Below, piece after piece: positions 63,014-64,000 of a stretch of 64,000 nucleotides of DNA. Positions within the stretch are counted from its first letter, which is position 1, and each line of letters opens with the position of its first letter. The notes under the pieces were generated by a model, which searched no databases, was not told the DNA's origin, and worked only from the letters and a program-made list of their open reading frames with translations. Position numbers and translations under genes: made by a program. This stretch comes from Pseudomonas laurylsulfatiphila (GTDB taxonomy: Bacteria > Pseudomonadota > Gammaproteobacteria > Pseudomonadales > Pseudomonadaceae): contig NZ_NIRS01000006.1 in the NCBI RefSeq assembly GCF_002934665.1, positions 62,001 through 126,000 of the forward strand. Direction: 5' to 3'.

Positions 63014-63991
63014 ATGAATCATTCAATGCGCCGTTTCGCCCTCGCCGCCAGCTGTGTGCTGTTCGCCGGCCAACTCATGGCCGAGCCTAAACGCCCGGAA
63101 TGCATCGCCCCGGCCTCGCCCGGTGGTGGTTTCGACCTGACCTGCAAACTGGCGCAAAGCGCGCTGATCAACGAAAAACTGCTGACCAAACCGATGCGGG
63201 TGACCTACATGCCCGGCGGTGTCGGCGCGGTGGCGTACAACGCGGTGGTCGCCCAGCGTCCGGCCGATGCCGGTACGTTGGTGGCCTGGTCCAGTGGTTC
63301 GCTGCTGAACCTGGCCCAAGGCAAGTTCGGTCGTTTCGATGAAAGCAATGTGCGCTGGCTGGCCGCCGTTGGCACCAGCTACGGCGCAATCGCGGTGAAG
63401 AGCGATTCGCCCTACAAGACCCTCGACGATCTGGTCCAGGCCCTGAAGAAAGATCCGAGCAAAGTGGTGATCGGTTCCGGCGGCACCGTCGGCAGCCAGG
63501 ACTGGATGCAGACCGCGCTGATCGCCAAGGCCGCCGGGATCAACCCGCGTGACCTGCGTTACGTTGCCCTCGAAGGTGGCGGCGAGATCGCCACGGCCCT
63601 GCTCGGCGGTCATATCCAGGTTGGCAGCACCGACATTTCCGACTCCATGCCACACATCCAGAGCGGTGACATGCGCCTGCTGGCGGTGTTCTCTGACAAG
63701 CGTCTGGACGAACCGGAAATGAAGGACATCCCGACCGCCCGCGAACAAGGCTACGACATCGTCTGGCCGGTGGTTCGCGGTTTCTACCTGGGGCCGAAGG
63801 TCAGCGACGAGGACTACGCCTGGTGGAAAGATTCCTTCGACAAACTGCTGGCTTCACCGGAGTTCGCCAAGTTGCGCGACCAGCGTGAACTGTTCCCGTT
63901 CGCCATGACCGGCCCGGAGCTGGACACCTATGTGAAGAAGCAGGTCGCGGACTACAAAGTGCTGGCCAAAGAGTTCGGCCTGATCCAGTGA
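63014..63991 (+). CDS. tctC: Tripartite tricarboxylate-binding protein TctC
   Basis: The 325-residue protein has a signal peptide (cleavage after QLMA) and the Bug/TctC fold (CIAPASPGGGFDLTCKLAQ; MPGGVGAVAYNAVV). It binds citrate or related acids in the periplasm for a TctAB permease, whose genes would lie just past the window. TGGAG precedes the ATG. Confidence 0.92.
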   Translation: MNHSMRRFALAASCVLFAGQLMAEPKRPECIAPASPGGGFDLTCKLAQSALINEKLLTKPMRVTYMPGGVGAVAYNAVVAQRPADAGTLVAWSSGSLLNLAQGKFGRFDESNVRWLAAVGTSYGAIAVKSDSPYKTLDDLVQALKKDPSKVVIGSGGTVGSQDWMQTALIAKAAGINPRDLRYVALEGGGEIATALLGGHIQVGSTDISDSMPHIQSGDMRLLAVFSDKRLDEPEMKDIPTAREQGYDIVWPVVRGFYLGPKVSDEDYAWWKDSFDKLLASPEFAKLRDQRELFPFAMTGPELDTYVKKQVADYKVLAKEFGLIQ

Positions 63992-64000
63992 TCGCCTCTG

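Overview
The window is chromosomal DNA of a Pseudomonas, most likely of the P. fluorescens complex. The evidence is the algU-mucA-mucB-mucD cluster without mucC, the dapA-bamC-MBL-purC-tRNA-Ser run, the gcvR-bcp-perM-tusA-bepA run, the ygfX-sdhE-ygfZ context of nadB, and ten intergenic REP-type inverted repeats in the three forms common in this group.

Layout. 1-14 kb: a LysR tail, an EamA exporter, lpxO, cysK, a DUF748 protein, a MoxR/CoxE-type ATPase-VWA pair, the pxpCBA 5-oxoprolinase operon with an MFS carrier and a divergent LysR gene, then a YafJ-type amidotransferase and membrane proteins. 14-27 kb: an S9 peptidase, a cyclic-nucleotide-binding protein, YajD, a SpoU methyltransferase, a degenerate M61-like protein, YcgN/YcgL, RNase D, and an EptA-type phosphoethanolamine transferase. 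27-38 kb: a glutamine-synthetase-like gene, a CynX-type MFS, EamA, two LysR genes, an HpaF-like isomerase, an AT-rich OafA-type acyltransferase beside tRNA-Ser(CGA), and purC. 38-51 kb: bamC, dapA, gcvR, bcp, perM, tusA, bepA, mucD, mucB, mucA, algU and nadB. 57.6-64 kb: ygfX, sdhE, ygfZ, an HDOD protein, tctE/tctD and tctC.

The outstanding feature is a 6.4-kb integrated element at 51217-57623, inserted in the coding sequence of nadB. It is bounded by a 19-bp direct repeat. The element carries its own version of the last 54 codons of nadB, so the gene stays open; the displaced native 3' end lies beyond the tyrosine integrase at the other end. Inside are two near-identical leftward sites resembling promoters of single-subunit T7/T3/gh-1-type phage RNA polymerases (core ACCCTCACTRTTGCCC). 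One precedes a gene for an AT-hook-bearing protein. The other precedes a two-gene unit that looks like a small helical scaffold-type protein followed by a coat-like protein. A Bro-N protein, a 51-aa DUF1508 protein, an unknown 110-aa protein and a four-helix membrane protein complete it. No polymerase, terminase, portal or tail gene is present. I infer a small satellite-type element that would be switched on by the RNA polymerase of an infecting T7-like Pseudomonas phage; this needs testing.

How the genes work together. algU-mucABD is the envelope-stress/alginate control unit. bamC, bepA, mucD, lpxO and eptA all act on the envelope. pxpABC with its MFS and LysR genes forms a 5-oxoproline use unit. 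tctDE controls the adjacent tricarboxylate uptake genes starting at tctC.
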